The notes: generated from the sequence alone by a model not told the origin. A stretch of 64,000 bases of DNA from Emiliania huxleyi CCMP1516 (GCF_000372725.1 NW_005200763.1:180983-244982); one strand, 5' to 3'; counted from the first letter of the stretch, positions 20,710 through 36,519 are shown. Numbers and translations: made by a program.

Positions 20710-21629
20710 GAGATGAAGCAGAACGGACAGAACGCCGTTTTCCCCGGATGCAGGGATGCATGCCCCGTCGTGATGTGTGGAATGGAATAGTGGGTAGAGC
20801 TGCGCGCTATTTTTCTCGTTGACCCCGCGCACAGGATTCGGGGAAGGGTGGCTAATGCGCCTAATCGCTAAAGGGCTCTCTGCCCGCAAGCGGCGCCCCC
20901 GCGTCGCAGGCAGCCCGCGCGTCGCACAGACCACAGTCCACGCAGTGTCGCAGACCCAGAGCGGACGCGGTACCATTGACAAATCCGCTGGTATTGCTGA
21001 AAATAATCTCTCTCTGCAATGTACCCCCCCACACGTGCACACGAGACGAACAAATAGCAAAATCCGAAAGCATGCCGAGATTTTTTTGAAAAGCACTCTC
21101 TGTCTTGTATCTTGAATACCGTGGCGAGACTTGGAGCAGTCGGTAACCTCACGAGACTGCGATCTGCGTGATGACCCGAGGAGTACGACTCCGTGCAAGC
21201 CTTCAGCTGGTCCCGGTTTACACCAGAACCTCCGCCAAATCCTTCCTTTAACGTTCTCGGGGTGTGGGGAGTACATGACAACTTGTGTGCACGCGTGCAG
21301 GCTGAACAACGGGCCTCTCAGAAGGTTCAGACGCCAGACAGCTAGCGGGACAAAAGATTCTCGCCAATCCAGATACACAAACTTGCCCCCTCGCCCCACG
21401 CCGCCACGCGGCGTGGTTGGTGCCACCCTCGCCCGAAAATGAACGAAGAGGAACCCGCGCGCCCGAACCCGCTTCTACTTGGGTTTGTCCGCGACACATC
21501 GCGGGAAGAGACAGGCCCTTTTCTCGCGCCGGCACGGGGTGCCCATCCCATATCACCCCCGCCGGGGCGTGAGAACCGAGGCCGAGGCTTTCCTCGTATC
21601 ACAACCTGAGTCTGCACTCGTGCGTCCCC
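20710..21629. other. No gene seen
   Basis: Mixed-composition intergenic sequence. The long open frame antisense to the FHA gene that runs through here is a GC-rich shadow. An AT-rich patch near 21080-21120 may be a 3' UTR. Confidence 0.5.
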
Positions 21630-22757
21630 ATGGCTCTCCCTGATTTCCCTGAGCTCATCTCGTCGTCTTCTCCGACGCATCGCCACGGTTTACTCCTCGA
21701 CCGGTCCTACCCAGATCGCGACGGCTCAATCCTTTCCTTGAATCACGAGGAGGTCGATTTCGAGGCGGCCCTAGCGGAGGCGGAGGCGGAGGCGGCTGCG
21801 GCAGAGGCCGCGGCGGAGGCTGCTGCAAGGGCCGCCGCTGCCGCCGCCGCCGCGGCTCGTGAGAAGCGAGCCAAGGCGCGCCTGGCTGCCGCAGAAGCCG
21901 CCAATTCAAAGGCGCTGCAGATAGCGGCAAATTCAAAGTCGCCGGCAATGTCGGCGGCGCCGACGCCGACGCTGCCGCCTGCACCGGCTGCACCGGCGAC
22001 GCCGCCGCAGCCGCCTGCACCGGCTGCACCGGCGACGCCGCCGCCACGGGCTGCGACGTCGGACGCACCGCAGGCTCCGGTGCGAGTGCCAGCGCTGCCC
22101 GGCGGCTGGGTGATGGAGGCGCAGCGCGTGAGCGTGTGCCGGCTGGAGGAGCTGGCAGAGGCGCACGACGCAACCCAGTGCGGGAGCGAGGAGTGGGTGG
22201 CGGCCAAGCACGCGCCGCTGTTTGCGCAGGACAGCGCGCTAATGTTTGGGCACTACGACGCCAAGTTGCGCTGCGACGGCCTCGTCGCCGAGATCCAGCT
22301 CACGCCCACGCCCGACCGCTCCTCTTCCCGGCGCTCCACCTCGACCTCCTCGCCCGCGTCGCCCTCCTCGCCCCCGCCGACTCCGGGCTGGGCCGACGAC
22401 GTCGACGACGACTGGGCCGCCACCAGCGCCTCGCCTCTGGGAGGGGAGTGGAGCCGCGTGCTCCGCGTCTCGGTCTCCTGGCGGCGGTACGAGCTCGTCC
22501 TGCTGACGCAGCGGGACGCGTCCGGCTGCGAGCTGGCTCTGACCCGCCCCCGCCGCGTCCGACTCCGCGTGCTCTCTCGTGCCGAGCTGTGGGACTGGGT
22601 TCAGCGCTTCCCGCCCACGCTGGTCGACCCGGCGGCATGTGCGGCACTCGCGAAGACAGAGCCGGACGCGTCAAAGGCGCAGAGGCTCCGCCTCGCCGCC
22701 GCGTACGTGTCGTCGCGCCCGCCAGCCCTTGACTCCGTCCGGCCCTGCTTTGCCTGA
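21630..22757 (+). CDS. Unknown Ala/Pro-rich protein
   Basis: Intronless frame of 375 codons with an ATG at 21630. N-terminal ~45 residues are ordinary. Residues ~47-90 are Glu/Ala-rich and likely helical. Residues ~105-140 hold two copies of a PPAPAAPATPP repeat. The C-terminal ~230 residues are globular-looking (GGWVMEAQRVSVCRLEEL, SALMFGHYDAKLRCDGLV, WSRVLRVSVSWRRYELVLL), interrupted by a Ser/Pro linker. No family recognised. Composition of the C-terminal part argues for a real gene. Confidence 0.6.
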   Translation: MALPDFPELISSSSPTHRHGLLLDRSYPDRDGSILSLNHEEVDFEAALAEAEAEAAAAEAAAEAAARAAAAAAAAAREKRAKARLAAAEAANSKALQIAANSKSPAMSAAPTPTLPPAPAAPATPPQPPAPAAPATPPPRAATSDAPQAPVRVPALPGGWVMEAQRVSVCRLEELAEAHDATQCGSEEWVAAKHAPLFAQDSALMFGHYDAKLRCDGLVAEIQLTPTPDRSSSRRSTSTSSPASPSSPPPTPGWADDVDDDWAATSASPLGGEWSRVLRVSVSWRRYELVLLTQRDASGCELALTRPRRVRLRVLSRAELWDWVQRFPPTLVDPAACAALAKTEPDASKAQRLRLAAAYVSSRPPALDSVRPCFA

Positions 22758-23142
22758 GGCTGAAGCCCGAGCGGCGGTTGGGTAGCCGTCTCTCGTCATG
22801 CCCGACACACCCACAAGCATGAACCATGATGCGGCGATACCTTTCTTTTTAGTACGTGTACTTTTCGCTTACTGGGAGCACAGGGTCTCTCCTTTTTGTA
22901 TGTATGTTTTTTGTTAGGTTAGGTTAGGTAGGAAGGTGAAGAACCCTCGGACTGGACACCAACGCGGTATATGGGTGTCAAGTAACAGAAAAGAAAATAA
23001 AAGCAAGCAAAAATTGAAGTAACAGCCAGCAACAGAAAAGAATTTAGACAAAACAACTCTCTCTCACAGCAGACAGGCTCGACACAGGTGCGAACTGGCG
23101 CGTGCTAGTACTATCAACAGAAAAGAAAAATAAAACGGCGCG
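22758..23142. other. Intergenic with dispersed-repeat fragments
   Basis: Holds a fragment (GTACTTTTCGCTTACTGGGAG, 22857 onward) of the TACGTACGTA-ended element, a short TTAGG-like run near 22914-22930, and GACTGGACACCAACGCGGTA shared with 13078 and 48370 (inverted). A-rich AACAGAAAAGAA motifs precede the ALG5 start. Confidence 0.6.
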
Positions 23143-24806
23143 ATGGTCGCCGCGGGCGGGCTAGCTCTCGTCGTGCCCTGCTACAACGAGGAGGAGCGGC
23201 TCCGCTCCGCTGCGTTTGTCTCGTACCTCGCAGAGACGCCCACGGTGCGGCGCGGCCGCCGCCCGCTTGCCTTGTGAGGCCCGCAACCAGGTCTTTTCTG
23301 CCACGCGTGGTAGGTGCGTCTGATCTTCGTGGATGACGGCTCGTCCGACGGCACGGTGCCCCTCCTGCAGAAGCTCGTCGCGGCCGCGGCCGGCGGCGCG
23401 GAGCTGCTGCAGCTGCCTCAGAATTGCGGCAAGGCAGAGGCGGTGCGGCGCGGGATGCTGCACGCGCTCGAGAGCGACGCACAGTATGGCGCGGTCGGGT
23501 TCTGGGACTCGGACCTCGCCACGCCCCTCTCCGCCGTCGCCGAGCTGCACTCCGTCCTCTGCAGCAACCCAGCCCTGCAGATGGTGCAAGGTGTGCGCGC
23601 GCGCTCCGCTCGGCAGTCGGCAGTGAACAGCATCCCTTCAAACGGTGGTGTGAAAAGGCGCGCGCGTCGCCCTCCTCGGTCGGAAGATCCGCCGCTCCCC
23701 AAAGAGGCACTACGCCGGCCGCGTCTTTGCGACGCTCGCCTCGCTGGCGCCGGCCCCGGCCTCCGCTCGGCACACCCGTGACACGCGTCTCTTCACAGCA
23801 GCTGCCGGTGTGAGCAGGTGCTCGACATGCCGGTGTACGACACGCAGTGCGGCGCAAAGATCTTCCGCACGACTCCGGCACTGCGGCGCCCTGCGGACGG
23901 CGCGGAATCACGGCCAACCCGTCACTGATGAGTCGAGTACCTCAGGCGCTGCGCACCGTGCTGACGGCGCCTTTCCTCACGCGATGGGTGCCCTTCAGCG
24001 CACGGGGGTGAGGCCTCCTCTTGCACTACGGCCCCACACCGGCCGCACCGGTCTCTAGGTCTTCGACGTCGAGATGATTGCGCGCTTCTCCGCGCTGCAC
24101 CGCACCTCGACCACCACCTCCTCCACCTCCACCGCCGACGCCAAGAGCGACGCTGCCCCGCCCTCGCCCTCGGCCTCCTTCGAGGCGCCTCCTCTCTCCA
24201 CACCGCGGCGGGGGCGTCGACTCGGCGCCTCTTCACGCGGGCACGCGTGAGCAGGTCCTGACTGCCGCCGGCCCCGCCGCCGCCACGCCCGCCGCCGCCG
24301 CCAGCGGCGAGGCGCTGCTCGGAGGCGGCACCGAGGCGGCAGCCGAGACGCCGTCCTTCGAGCACAGCATCTTCGAGTGCGTTTCGGCCGCCGCCGCCTC
24401 CGTGAGGTGACGGCGGCCTCACAGCTCCGCGCCCTGAGCAGGTTCCCGCTGCACGAGTGGGTCGACGTCGCCGGCTCGAAGCTGCGCCTGACCGACGTGG
24501 CTCGCATGGCGTACGGGCTCTGCCAGATCTACGCCACCTACTTCCTCCACGAGTGGCCCTCGGGCGAGCCTTGCACCGCCGCCCAGGCGACTCCAAGTCG
24601 GCTCGACCTCGGCTAGCACGGCCGGCTAGCACCTCCACCTCGGCTCCACTTCGGCTAGCACCGCCGGCTGCATCTCCCGCCGCTGAGATCGCCCTCTCCT
24701 CACCTCGCAGGCGACGGCACGGCGCTTGCTCTTCGCCTGGGGCGCGCTGCTCTGCACCCTGCTCGCCACCCTCGCCGCGCCGCTGTTGTGGTGGCGCCTC
24801 CTCTGA
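23143..24806 (+). CDS. ALG5: Dolichyl-phosphate beta-glucosyltransferase, nine exons
   Basis: Transfers glucose from UDP-glucose to dolichyl phosphate at the ER, giving the donor for N-glycan assembly. Exons: 23143-23244, 23314-23590, 23658-23746, 23818-23877, 23946-23987, 24059-24184, 24255-24376, 24442-24586, 24711-24806; all junctions keep frame and give ~352 residues. GT2 signatures: LVVPCYNEEERL, VRLIFVDDGSSDGT, FWDSDLATPL (DxD-like), DTQCGAKIF, TRWVFDVEMIARF and VAGSKLRL. These match ALG5 more closely than dolichol-phosphate mannose synthase. Odd points: the usual N-terminal anchor is missing and a hydrophobic helix sits at the C-terminus (LFAWGALLCTLLATLAAPLL). At least four introns have GC donors. 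Confidence 0.85.
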
Positions 24807-25273
24807 GCGCCGCTTCTCTGATGGCGCAGCGCTGTGGCGAGGCCGCACCGCCCGCACCGCCCTTGCGCTTGTCTTTATTTGCCGGCTGTGGCGGCGCCGT
24901 TTGTGTTTTGAGCGGCGCGTGAGCATTACACTCGACGGAGTGAGACATATTGAGCCACCTGTCGTGGCAGATGTGATCTCAGATGAGAGAGAGAGACACG
25001 CTTGTGTGATATCTGATGTGGCGCGAGATGATGGCGGAGAGATATGATCACGTGTCGAAAAAACAAAACAACGTGAAAGGCCTGGACGCGGCACATGCGC
25101 GCGTGCCACCACCGACAAGCGACGACATGGGCGCCCACGGCCACGCCTCTAAGTAAGAGCTAGTTCGAGCACGAGCGAGCCAACGACCCGGCTCGCCCAA
25201 GTGTGCTGACTGTGGTCTGCACGGCCGGCCGCGCCCGCCAAGAGAGGGATGGGGAGAGAGGGGGAGCAGCGCA
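24807..25273. other. Intergenic between convergent ALG5 and SEC23
   Basis: No gene seen. Contains a GAGAGAGAGA run near 24982 and probably both 3' UTRs. Confidence 0.5.
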
Positions 25274-30430
<5,157 letters not shown>

Positions 30431-31496
30431 AGAGCGCAACCAGTAGGAGGCCCGCGCCTGCCCCCGTGCCGCCGGGTGCAACCTGTCCTATACGAGAGAG
30501 GAATCCCTGGGACCCTGTCGTGTGGGTGAACCCTGCCCAGCCCCCCTCCGTGTCGCGATGCGCTCCCCGCTCCCGTTCCCCTGTGTCCCTGATCGTCCTT
30601 ACAAGATCCTGCTCGTGCAGGTGGGGACCCTGTCCTTCTCCCACCCCTCGTTTGGCGTGCCCGTTTTATTTATTGCTCGTATGCCACGTCGCCGCCTGTG
30701 TTTGGGTTTCTATGTTTGCGATTTGGAATTTGGTATTTGTCCAACTCTTTGTTTATTATTTATTTAAGATCGCAAGGGCGGGGACCTGTTGCGGTGTTTG
30801 CTGGTTCTTTTTTACCCTAACCCACCTCACAGTAGAGAGGTGTCCGTTTTTATTTATTCCATCCCTACAAAGAACAGTCGCCGACCATCCCTACAAAGAA
30901 CCCTGCACATACACCGACAATTTCTGCTCCTTTTTACCCATCAGCCATCTCCTAGCAGAGGTGCCCGTTTTATTTATTCTTGCACCTCCTTGCTCTCCTA
31001 TGTGCTATGTGCCACGTGGCTGTGTGTGTTTGGGTTTCTATGTTTGCGATTTGGATTTTGGATTTTCTACTGCACTTTGTTTATTTATTTCTCAGTACTC
31101 ATCTTCTTCTCTGTTTGACCGTTTTATTTGTTCAACCAGTAGGAGGCCCGCGCCTGCCCCCGTGCCGCCGGGTGCAACCTGTCCTATCCCTGTCGTGTGG
31201 GTGAACCCTGCCCAGCCCCCCTCCGTGTCGCGATGCGCTCCCCGCTCCCGTTCCCCTGTGTCCCTGATCGTCCTTACAAGATCCTGCTCGTGCAGGTGGG
31301 GACCCTGTCCTTCTCCCTTCTCCCACCCCTCGTTTGGCGTGCCCGTTTTATTTATCCAGCCCCCCTCCGTGTCGCGATGCGCTCCCCGCTCCCGTTCCCC
31401 TGTGTCCCTGATCGTCCTTACAAGATCCTGCTCGTGTGCAGGTGGGGACCCTGTCCTTCTCCCACCCCTCGTTTGGCGTGCGCGTTTTATTTATTC
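30431..31496 (+). repeat. Repeat island with three partial copies of a ~240-bp unit
   Basis: Copies begin near 30431 and 31134 (shared AACCAGTAGGAGGCCCGCG start), and a truncated third near 31358; each ends CGTTTTATTTATT. The second copy lacks ~22 bp present in the first. A different ~100-bp unit (CATGTGGCTGTGTGTGTTTG-like, then a T-rich end) lies between at 31010-31115 and again at 32048 and 33092. The long open frame across this region comes from the repeats and is not a gene. Confidence 0.8.
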
Positions 31497-31989
31497 CCTG
31501 TGTGGTGGCGGCGTGCCGTTCTCCCATCCCTCCCTTGGGTTGTGTGTTCTCTTTCTTTCTTTCTGGCGGCGTGCCGTCCTCCCATCCCTCCCTTGGGTTG
31601 TCCGTTTTCTTTCTTTCTTTTTTTTACCAGGGGTTTTAGGTACTACATGTATATTGTTGGCAAGGTCGTTGTCTGCTCTATTTATTCTAAGCTGCTTATG
31701 TGGCACCGCAGAGGCTCCCTTGGGGATGCTTGAGGCCACCCCAACCACTCACGAAGCCTTACGTGGGCGTATTCAAATCTACTTTTATGGTTTACCTACA
31801 TTATGCGAGTAGTATTCGCGCGCAAGAAGCGTCGCTACACAGAGCCTACCCGCCCCCCACCGGGCCGAAGAGCCAGCCCTATCCGCGCGGCGATGCGCCC
31901 TGCCCCGTCGCTTTTGCAAAATCCTGCAAAGGTGGGGACGTGTCTGTCCTCGACCCAGCCCTAGCTTGGGATGTCCGTTATATTTCTCG

Positions 31990-32137
31990 CTCGTGCGTCC
32001 TTGTGCTTGGAACTTGGCTAACCTCCTTTCACCTCCTGCTCTCCTATGCCACGTGGCTGTGTGTGTTTGGGTTTCTATGTTTGCGATTTGGATTTTGGAT
32101 TTTCTGCTGCACTTTGTTTATTTCTGCAGCTTGAAGG
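31990..32137 (+). repeat. ~145-bp direct repeat, left copy
   Basis: Begins CTCGCTCGTGCGTCCTTG, ends with a pyrimidine-rich TTTATTTCTGCAG. It matches 33030-33177 at high identity. The pair flanks the gene at 32118-33014; partial copies occur at 30682 and 31010. Confidence 0.85.
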
Positions 32138-33014
32138 GATCGTCTTTGTATGGCCCCCACCCAAACTTCCCCTTCTTCTCGAGCGGCATCTGGACCTCCG
32201 CCTGCGAGCGGCCATGGAGCGCCGTGGCGTACAGCTCCGTGTTAGCTCGCAGCTCCCTGCATCCGCCCTTCTCCACATCGCCGGTCATCATGCCGATGCA
32301 GAACTCAATCCACGCCTCCACCGCAAACACACGCGGAAGCCCGGTGACCGCATCAACAATGATCTCCAGCTTGGCGAGGCCGTTTTCCATCACCACCTTG
32401 CAGAAGGACGGATACCCCTGCTTTTGAAGCCACGCATCGAAGCCCAGCACCCGCTTCTCGTACTGCGCGCTCACCCGCTGCTGCCGCTCCTATAAAGACA
32501 ACCACACGTGTGAGCCTAAGGGAGCGGCGTGCTCTGCCCGCACCGCCGCACCATCACGCGCCTTGCCTTCGAAGCTGCCTGCCTGGAGCCACACCTGGAA
32601 CTTGCCGTGGTGCTCGGCGTCGTTTGTGTAGTCCTTGCGTTGCGGCATCGATGCGACCGACAAAGAGCCCGCTGGGGTCTCCCTTGCGATTGCCTCGGTG
32701 CCCCGCCAGCGTGCTTTTGTCATCATGCTGTCGTGCCTCTCCGCAGCCGCCGCGCTACCGCGGCCTCCGCCGCAGAAGGTGGCCCGCGCCTTCGCGAATC
32801 CCGTCTTGCGGCTTTTGCCGGATGCCCACCGCTTGGCCTCATTGCGGGGGCGGCCACCGGGCCGTGCCGTGGCCGCCCCCGTAGCTCGCGAAGCTGCGAA
32901 CCGGGCTGCGTCCACTGCGCCGCGCCAGCGCGCCGCGACCGTCGGCCCCCGGACTCGGTTTTTCGCGGCCTGCGCCGGAGAGTTGGCGGTCGTGTGCTGG
33001 GTGGTGATCGTCAT
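32118..33014 (-). CDS. Unknown two-exon gene with AT-hook-like motif, inside a repeat pair
   Basis: Exon 1 from the ATG at 33014 is basic, with GGRPRNEAKRW (AT-hook-like) and KSRKTGFAKARATF, and ends VWLQAGSFEGK. Exon 2 continues ERQQRVSAQYEKRVLGFDAW and reads to FGWGPYKDDPFKLQK and stop. The joining intron (about 32490-32570) has a GC donor and a TTTATAG acceptor and restores frame. Exon 2 has good protein-like composition, including a hydrophobic KLEIIVDAVTGLPRVFAVE segment. No family recognised. Its position between direct repeats suggests a gene carried by, or trapped in, a mobile element. Confidence 0.5.
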
Positions 33015-33029
33015 CTGTCTGCTCTGCTG

Positions 33030-33177
33030 TGCTTCTCGCTCGTGCGTCCTTGGACTTGTGCTGACCTCCTTTCACCTCCTGCTCTCCTATGCCACGTGGC
33101 TGTGTGTGTTTGGGTTTCTATGTTTGCGATTTGGATTTTGGATTTTCCATTGCACTTTGTTTATTTATTTATTAGGC
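33030..33177 (+). repeat. ~145-bp direct repeat, right copy
   Basis: Second member of the pair described at 31990. Its end (TTTATTTATTTATTAG) also looks like a 3' splice site on the + strand. Confidence 0.85.
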
Positions 33178-33179
33178 AG

Positions 33180-33480
33180 GAGGCGGCGGCGCCGCAGAAC
33201 GAAGCAGAGGAGAGCGACGCGACAGAAGAAGAAGAGACAAGGGAGAGAACGACGAGAAGGGGGCGACCGCGAGGTGGCATGAAGGTCGCAGCGAGAATCT
33301 GCGAGAGACTGCGAAGAGAGATAGGAAGAGGCGGACGCCCAAGGGTGGGCGACGGCTAGCGCACCACACCCCTCTCCTTAAAATCCCTGTGTGGTGGCGG
33401 CGTGCCGTCCTCCCATCCCTCCCTTGGGTTGTCCGTTTTCTTTCTTTCTTTCTGGCCCCTCCCTATGTGTAAGAGCGCGC
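33180..33480 (-). mobile_element. Dispersed element with AT-hook-coding segment, copy A
   Basis: The segment has an open stretch on the + strand with TTRRGRPRGGMKVAARICER, followed by a shared tail (GGCGTGCCGTCCTCCCATCC, then TTTCTTTC repeats). The same order occurs inverted at 42565-42870; the tail alone occurs at 31507, 31566 and 36301, and inverted at 39335. A multicopy sequence of unknown class. Confidence 0.7.
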
Positions 33481-33796
33481 ACGAGTGGGTGTGCGAGCAA
33501 TATCGAAAGACGGTGAGGAAAGCGGCGAGTCGCAATTGATCCATGTGCTGCTTGGCACGTCGATGGTGGTGGCGGAATGTGGTTGTGGGTGAGTGGCGGC
33601 AGCATGTGGGGGCCGTTAGCCTGCGTTTTCTTTCTTTCTTTGCGGCCCGTTGGATCTTCCATTTATTTCTTTGCGCGCACGAGAAAGGACGACAGCCGCC
33701 CGCCAGAGTTTTCTATCCTGGAGTTTCGTTGTAACCTTCTCTCTTAATATCATCGCAAACCCCGTCAGCAGTCCTCCTCCGGGAATGTACGTAAGA

Positions 33797-33903
33797 GCTA
33801 CATACACTGAGAGAGGCCGACTGCGCTGAGTGGTAGGGCCCCCAAGGGCCTAGAAATCGCGCCTGCCTCTCCCTTTTCTCCCAGTAAGCTAAAAGTACAC
33901 TGA
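33797..33903 (-). mobile_element. Short MITE-like element, copy 1
   Basis: About 105 bp ending AGTAAGCTAAAAGTAC. Its reverse complement matches 40575-40700, including TAGCTTACTGGGAGAAAAG and a central GGGCC palindrome. The right part also recurs at 22857. Confidence 0.65.
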
Positions 33904-33965
33904 ATATCTATCTGACACGCCGCAAGGACGCACACGAGGACGCACGTCCCTGGCACGTTCCAAAT

Positions 33966-34208
33966 ATGGCCATGATCGCCTCCTCAGAGCACTGGCTCGA
34001 CTCGGCCCTTACGCTCCTTGCGGATAGCACTCGACTCAGCCAGTTCCTCGTCCTCTACCAGCTCGTCTTCCTGCTCGTCGTCCTGGCTTGCCTTGGTGCA
34101 CAGCTTTTATTGACTGCCTGCTGCAACGTTTGGCGCCGCGAGGATGGGTTAGGCGGGGCCATGTGCCTTCAGCGGCACCGCCTCCCTAGCCTGGCGAAGC
34201 AGCGCTAG
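33966..34208 (+). CDS. Small predicted single-pass membrane protein
   Basis: 80-codon frame with two early ATGs (33966 and 33972), an ordinary N-terminus (IASSEHWLDSALTLLADSTR) and one strong hydrophobic helix (FLVLYQLVFLLVVLACLGAQ), then a basic Cys-containing tail. It stands alone in a repeat-poor patch. No homologue recognised. It could be the first exon of a longer gene; no convincing second exon was found. Confidence 0.35.
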   Translation: MAMIASSEHWLDSALTLLADSTRLSQFLVLYQLVFLLVVLACLGAQLLLTACCNVWRREDGLGGAMCLQRHRLPSLAKQR

Positions 34209-35084
34209 TCCTGGCGCGGCGGTACACGGGGATCGTGCTTCGTGGAGCCAGGCCCCGAGTCGCGGACAGCATGCATTCGAGAGATGGCGGCAGCGGGGGC
34301 TGAGCGACTGGGGCCCAAGAACAGATCAGAGTATACGACGGGCGTCCAGACATCCTGGCAGTCACGCTCGCCTTTGGCCCACCTTCCGCCGTGATGCCGC
34401 GATCACGGTGACAGTGTCAGCGTCACCACACTTTGAGAGAGCGGTGTGCCAGACCGGCCATAACGATGAGCCCTCCTGGACGGAAGACAAACCCCCCCTC
34501 GATCTCTCCTGTGTCATGCTATGCGCTGTGTGTGCAGCGCGCTGAGCAGATCGCCGGAGTATACAGCGTTGGGTGTGTGGGTGTTTCACAGCGGTTGCCA
34601 GCCCTCGCGGGGACCCGCGTCGAGACGCGCGCGAGGAGAGACGGCGCACCAGAGGGCGGGGCCGGCGGCCGCGCGGCCGGGGGCGCGCGGGGAATCTCGG
34701 GGACTCGAAGTGTGAGGTGTGTGTTTGCGTTTTATTAAATGTTTTTGTTGTTTGGGCTTTTCGGATACGCCTCGGGCAGAGTTTCACCGCCAGCGGCCGG
34801 GAGGTCGTCGGTCCGCGCTTCTTCGTTTTTTAGCGCTTTTTTCGTTTTACATGTGTCAATGTCTCCCTCGTGCCTCACAAGAACGCTCCTCAGCCCGATC
34901 GACCGAAAAGCGAAACCCTCTCTCACCCTGCGCCACGAAAACACGAGAGCGCGCGGCCGGTGCAAACAGCGCAGCGAGGCGAGGACGGCCAGAAGAGAGG
35001 CGCGGCCGGCCAAGCGCGGGATAACGGACAGCAGTGCACGGCCCCGAGGTGGCGAGCCGGCGGCAGCCCCTGCGGAAGGTAGGC
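34209..35084. other. Intergenic, no gene seen
   Basis: GC-rich with a few T-rich patches (34720-34860). Frames here are not protein-like. Confidence 0.5.
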
Positions 35085-36221
35085 TCAGTCCATCTGGTCG
35101 ATCGGCGTGAAGTTGAGGCCGAGGCCGTCGTTGCCCAGCTCGATGTACTTATTGATGGCGTCCTTGCCCTTGGCGTACGCGTCCTGCGCGATCTTGCGCC
35201 GCTTGCCGTCGTCCATCGCCTGTGGTGAGGCCAGGACATGTCGCGGAAGGGTCGAGCGGCGAGGCCAGGAGGCAGGAGCGGCTGGCGGCGGTGGGAGCGG
35301 TGCGCGCAGCGGCGGGCGGCGGTGGTGACGGAGGGCGGCGCAGCACACCTTTGGCCCACCAAAGCCAAAGAAGCCGCCGCTGCCCTCCTTGCCGCTCGCG
35401 GCGGAGCGCAGGTCACGGCACGCCTGAGGAGGTCGGGCAAAGTGAGGGACAGGAGCCGCGCTGTGCCCCGCACCCCCACCTCCCGAGACCGGCAGAGAGG
35501 AGAGGGAGGGAGGGAGGGAGGGAGAGGAAGAGTGGGAAGGGAGAGGAGTTGCGTGTGCGGCTTCACCTCGCGCAGCTCGTCGATGGCGTCGTTCATCGCG
35601 AGCGTCTTCGGCGAGATCGTCTTCGACGAGAAGGAGGACGACCACAGCTCGAGCGGGCCGAACAGCCGGTCAATCGGACCTTTGGAGGTGAGGGCCGGAG
35701 GTGAGGGCAGTGGAGGTGAAGGCAGCGGAGGCGAGGGCAGCGGAGGCGAGGTCGGAGCCGTGCGGGGGAAGGAATGCAGGCAGGGGTGCAGCGGAGAGGA
35801 GGACTGCGGCAGTGGGCAGAGAGAGGCGGCAGTGAGGAGAGCTTCAGTGAGGAGAGCCGGCACTGAGGCAGTGAGAGAGCACACCCTTCTTCTCGAGCGC
35901 CGCCTGGATCGCGGCCCAGTCGCCACTGCTCACCTGCTTGCGCAGGCCTCCCGCCCAGTAGTCGCGCCCGCGCTCCACACGCGGCACATACCGCGTGTAC
36001 GCCTGCTGCCGCGTCACCAGCGTAGACTCTGCCCGCGCCTGCGCCGCCGGAAGTAGCGCCGAGAGCCCGGCCGCCGCCGCGACGACCTCGCGGCGAGAGA
36101 GCGAGAGGTCATCCGAGGCAAGGCAGGCGGGCTGGCCGACGCGGACTGGGCCAACGGCCAGGCGCGAGGCGCCGACCGGCGAGACGACGACCGACGGCGA
36201 GGCGGCGAGCAGCGAGAGCAT
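35085..36221 (-). CDS. Predicted thylakoid-lumen protein (twin-arginine targeted), PsbQ/Psb31-like
   Basis: The ATG at 36221 begins a hydrophobic leader (MLSLLAASPSVVVSPVGA), then a transit-peptide-like region, then SRREVVAAAAGLSALLPAA ending in AQARA. Such a twin-arginine plus hydrophobic plus AxA arrangement directs folded proteins into the thylakoid lumen. The mature part is helical: TRQQAYTRYVPRVERGRDYW, GDWAAIQAALEKKGPIDRLF, SKTISPKTLAMNDAIDELRE, DLRSAASGKEGSGGFFGFGG, KRRKIAQDAYAKGKDAINKY. Size (~200 residues) and the YxRYVPR/DW spacing resemble extrinsic four-helix proteins of algal photosystem II. Three introns join in frame; those near 35500 and 35690-35760 contain GGAGGTGAGGGC-type minisatellites. 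The exact PSII subunit is not certain. Confidence 0.6.
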
Positions 36222-36519
36222 ATCTGGGGAGTGGTTTCTAGCGAAGGTCGGGAAGGGAAAAGAAAAACGAAAGAACCCGGACCTAAGACCCTTCTAGTCA
36301 GCGTGCCGTTCTCCCATCCCTCCCTTGGGTTGTGTGTTTTCTTTCTTTCTTTCTTTCCTTCTAGTCAGTGAGAAGAAGGAAGAAGGAGGCGAAACAGTGT
36401 CACACCAAAATGTCGACAAATGTGAAAATACGCTGAAGACACGCACAACTTTCGCGTCGAGCCGTGCTACCTCGCCCTGCGGGCCGACCGCTCACCACAG
36501 CTCACACCTCCCCTTTAAA

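Noticed and set aside
19933..21426. 497-codon minus-strand frame opposite the FHA/RING gene
   Set aside because: Antisense shadow; the sense frame has three clear domains and this one has none.
22913..22932. TTAGG-like run as an interstitial telomere
   Set aside because: Only about three imperfect units; too short and embedded in a dispersed repeat.
30466..31812. 448-codon plus-strand frame with hydrophobic runs
   Set aside because: Built from repeated noncoding units with T-rich ends; the same peptide recurs because the DNA repeats.
33815..33880. tRNA-like A-box (TGCGCTGAGTGG) suggesting a tRNA or SINE
   Set aside because: No matching B-box or cloverleaf could be drawn; better explained as part of the MITE-like element.
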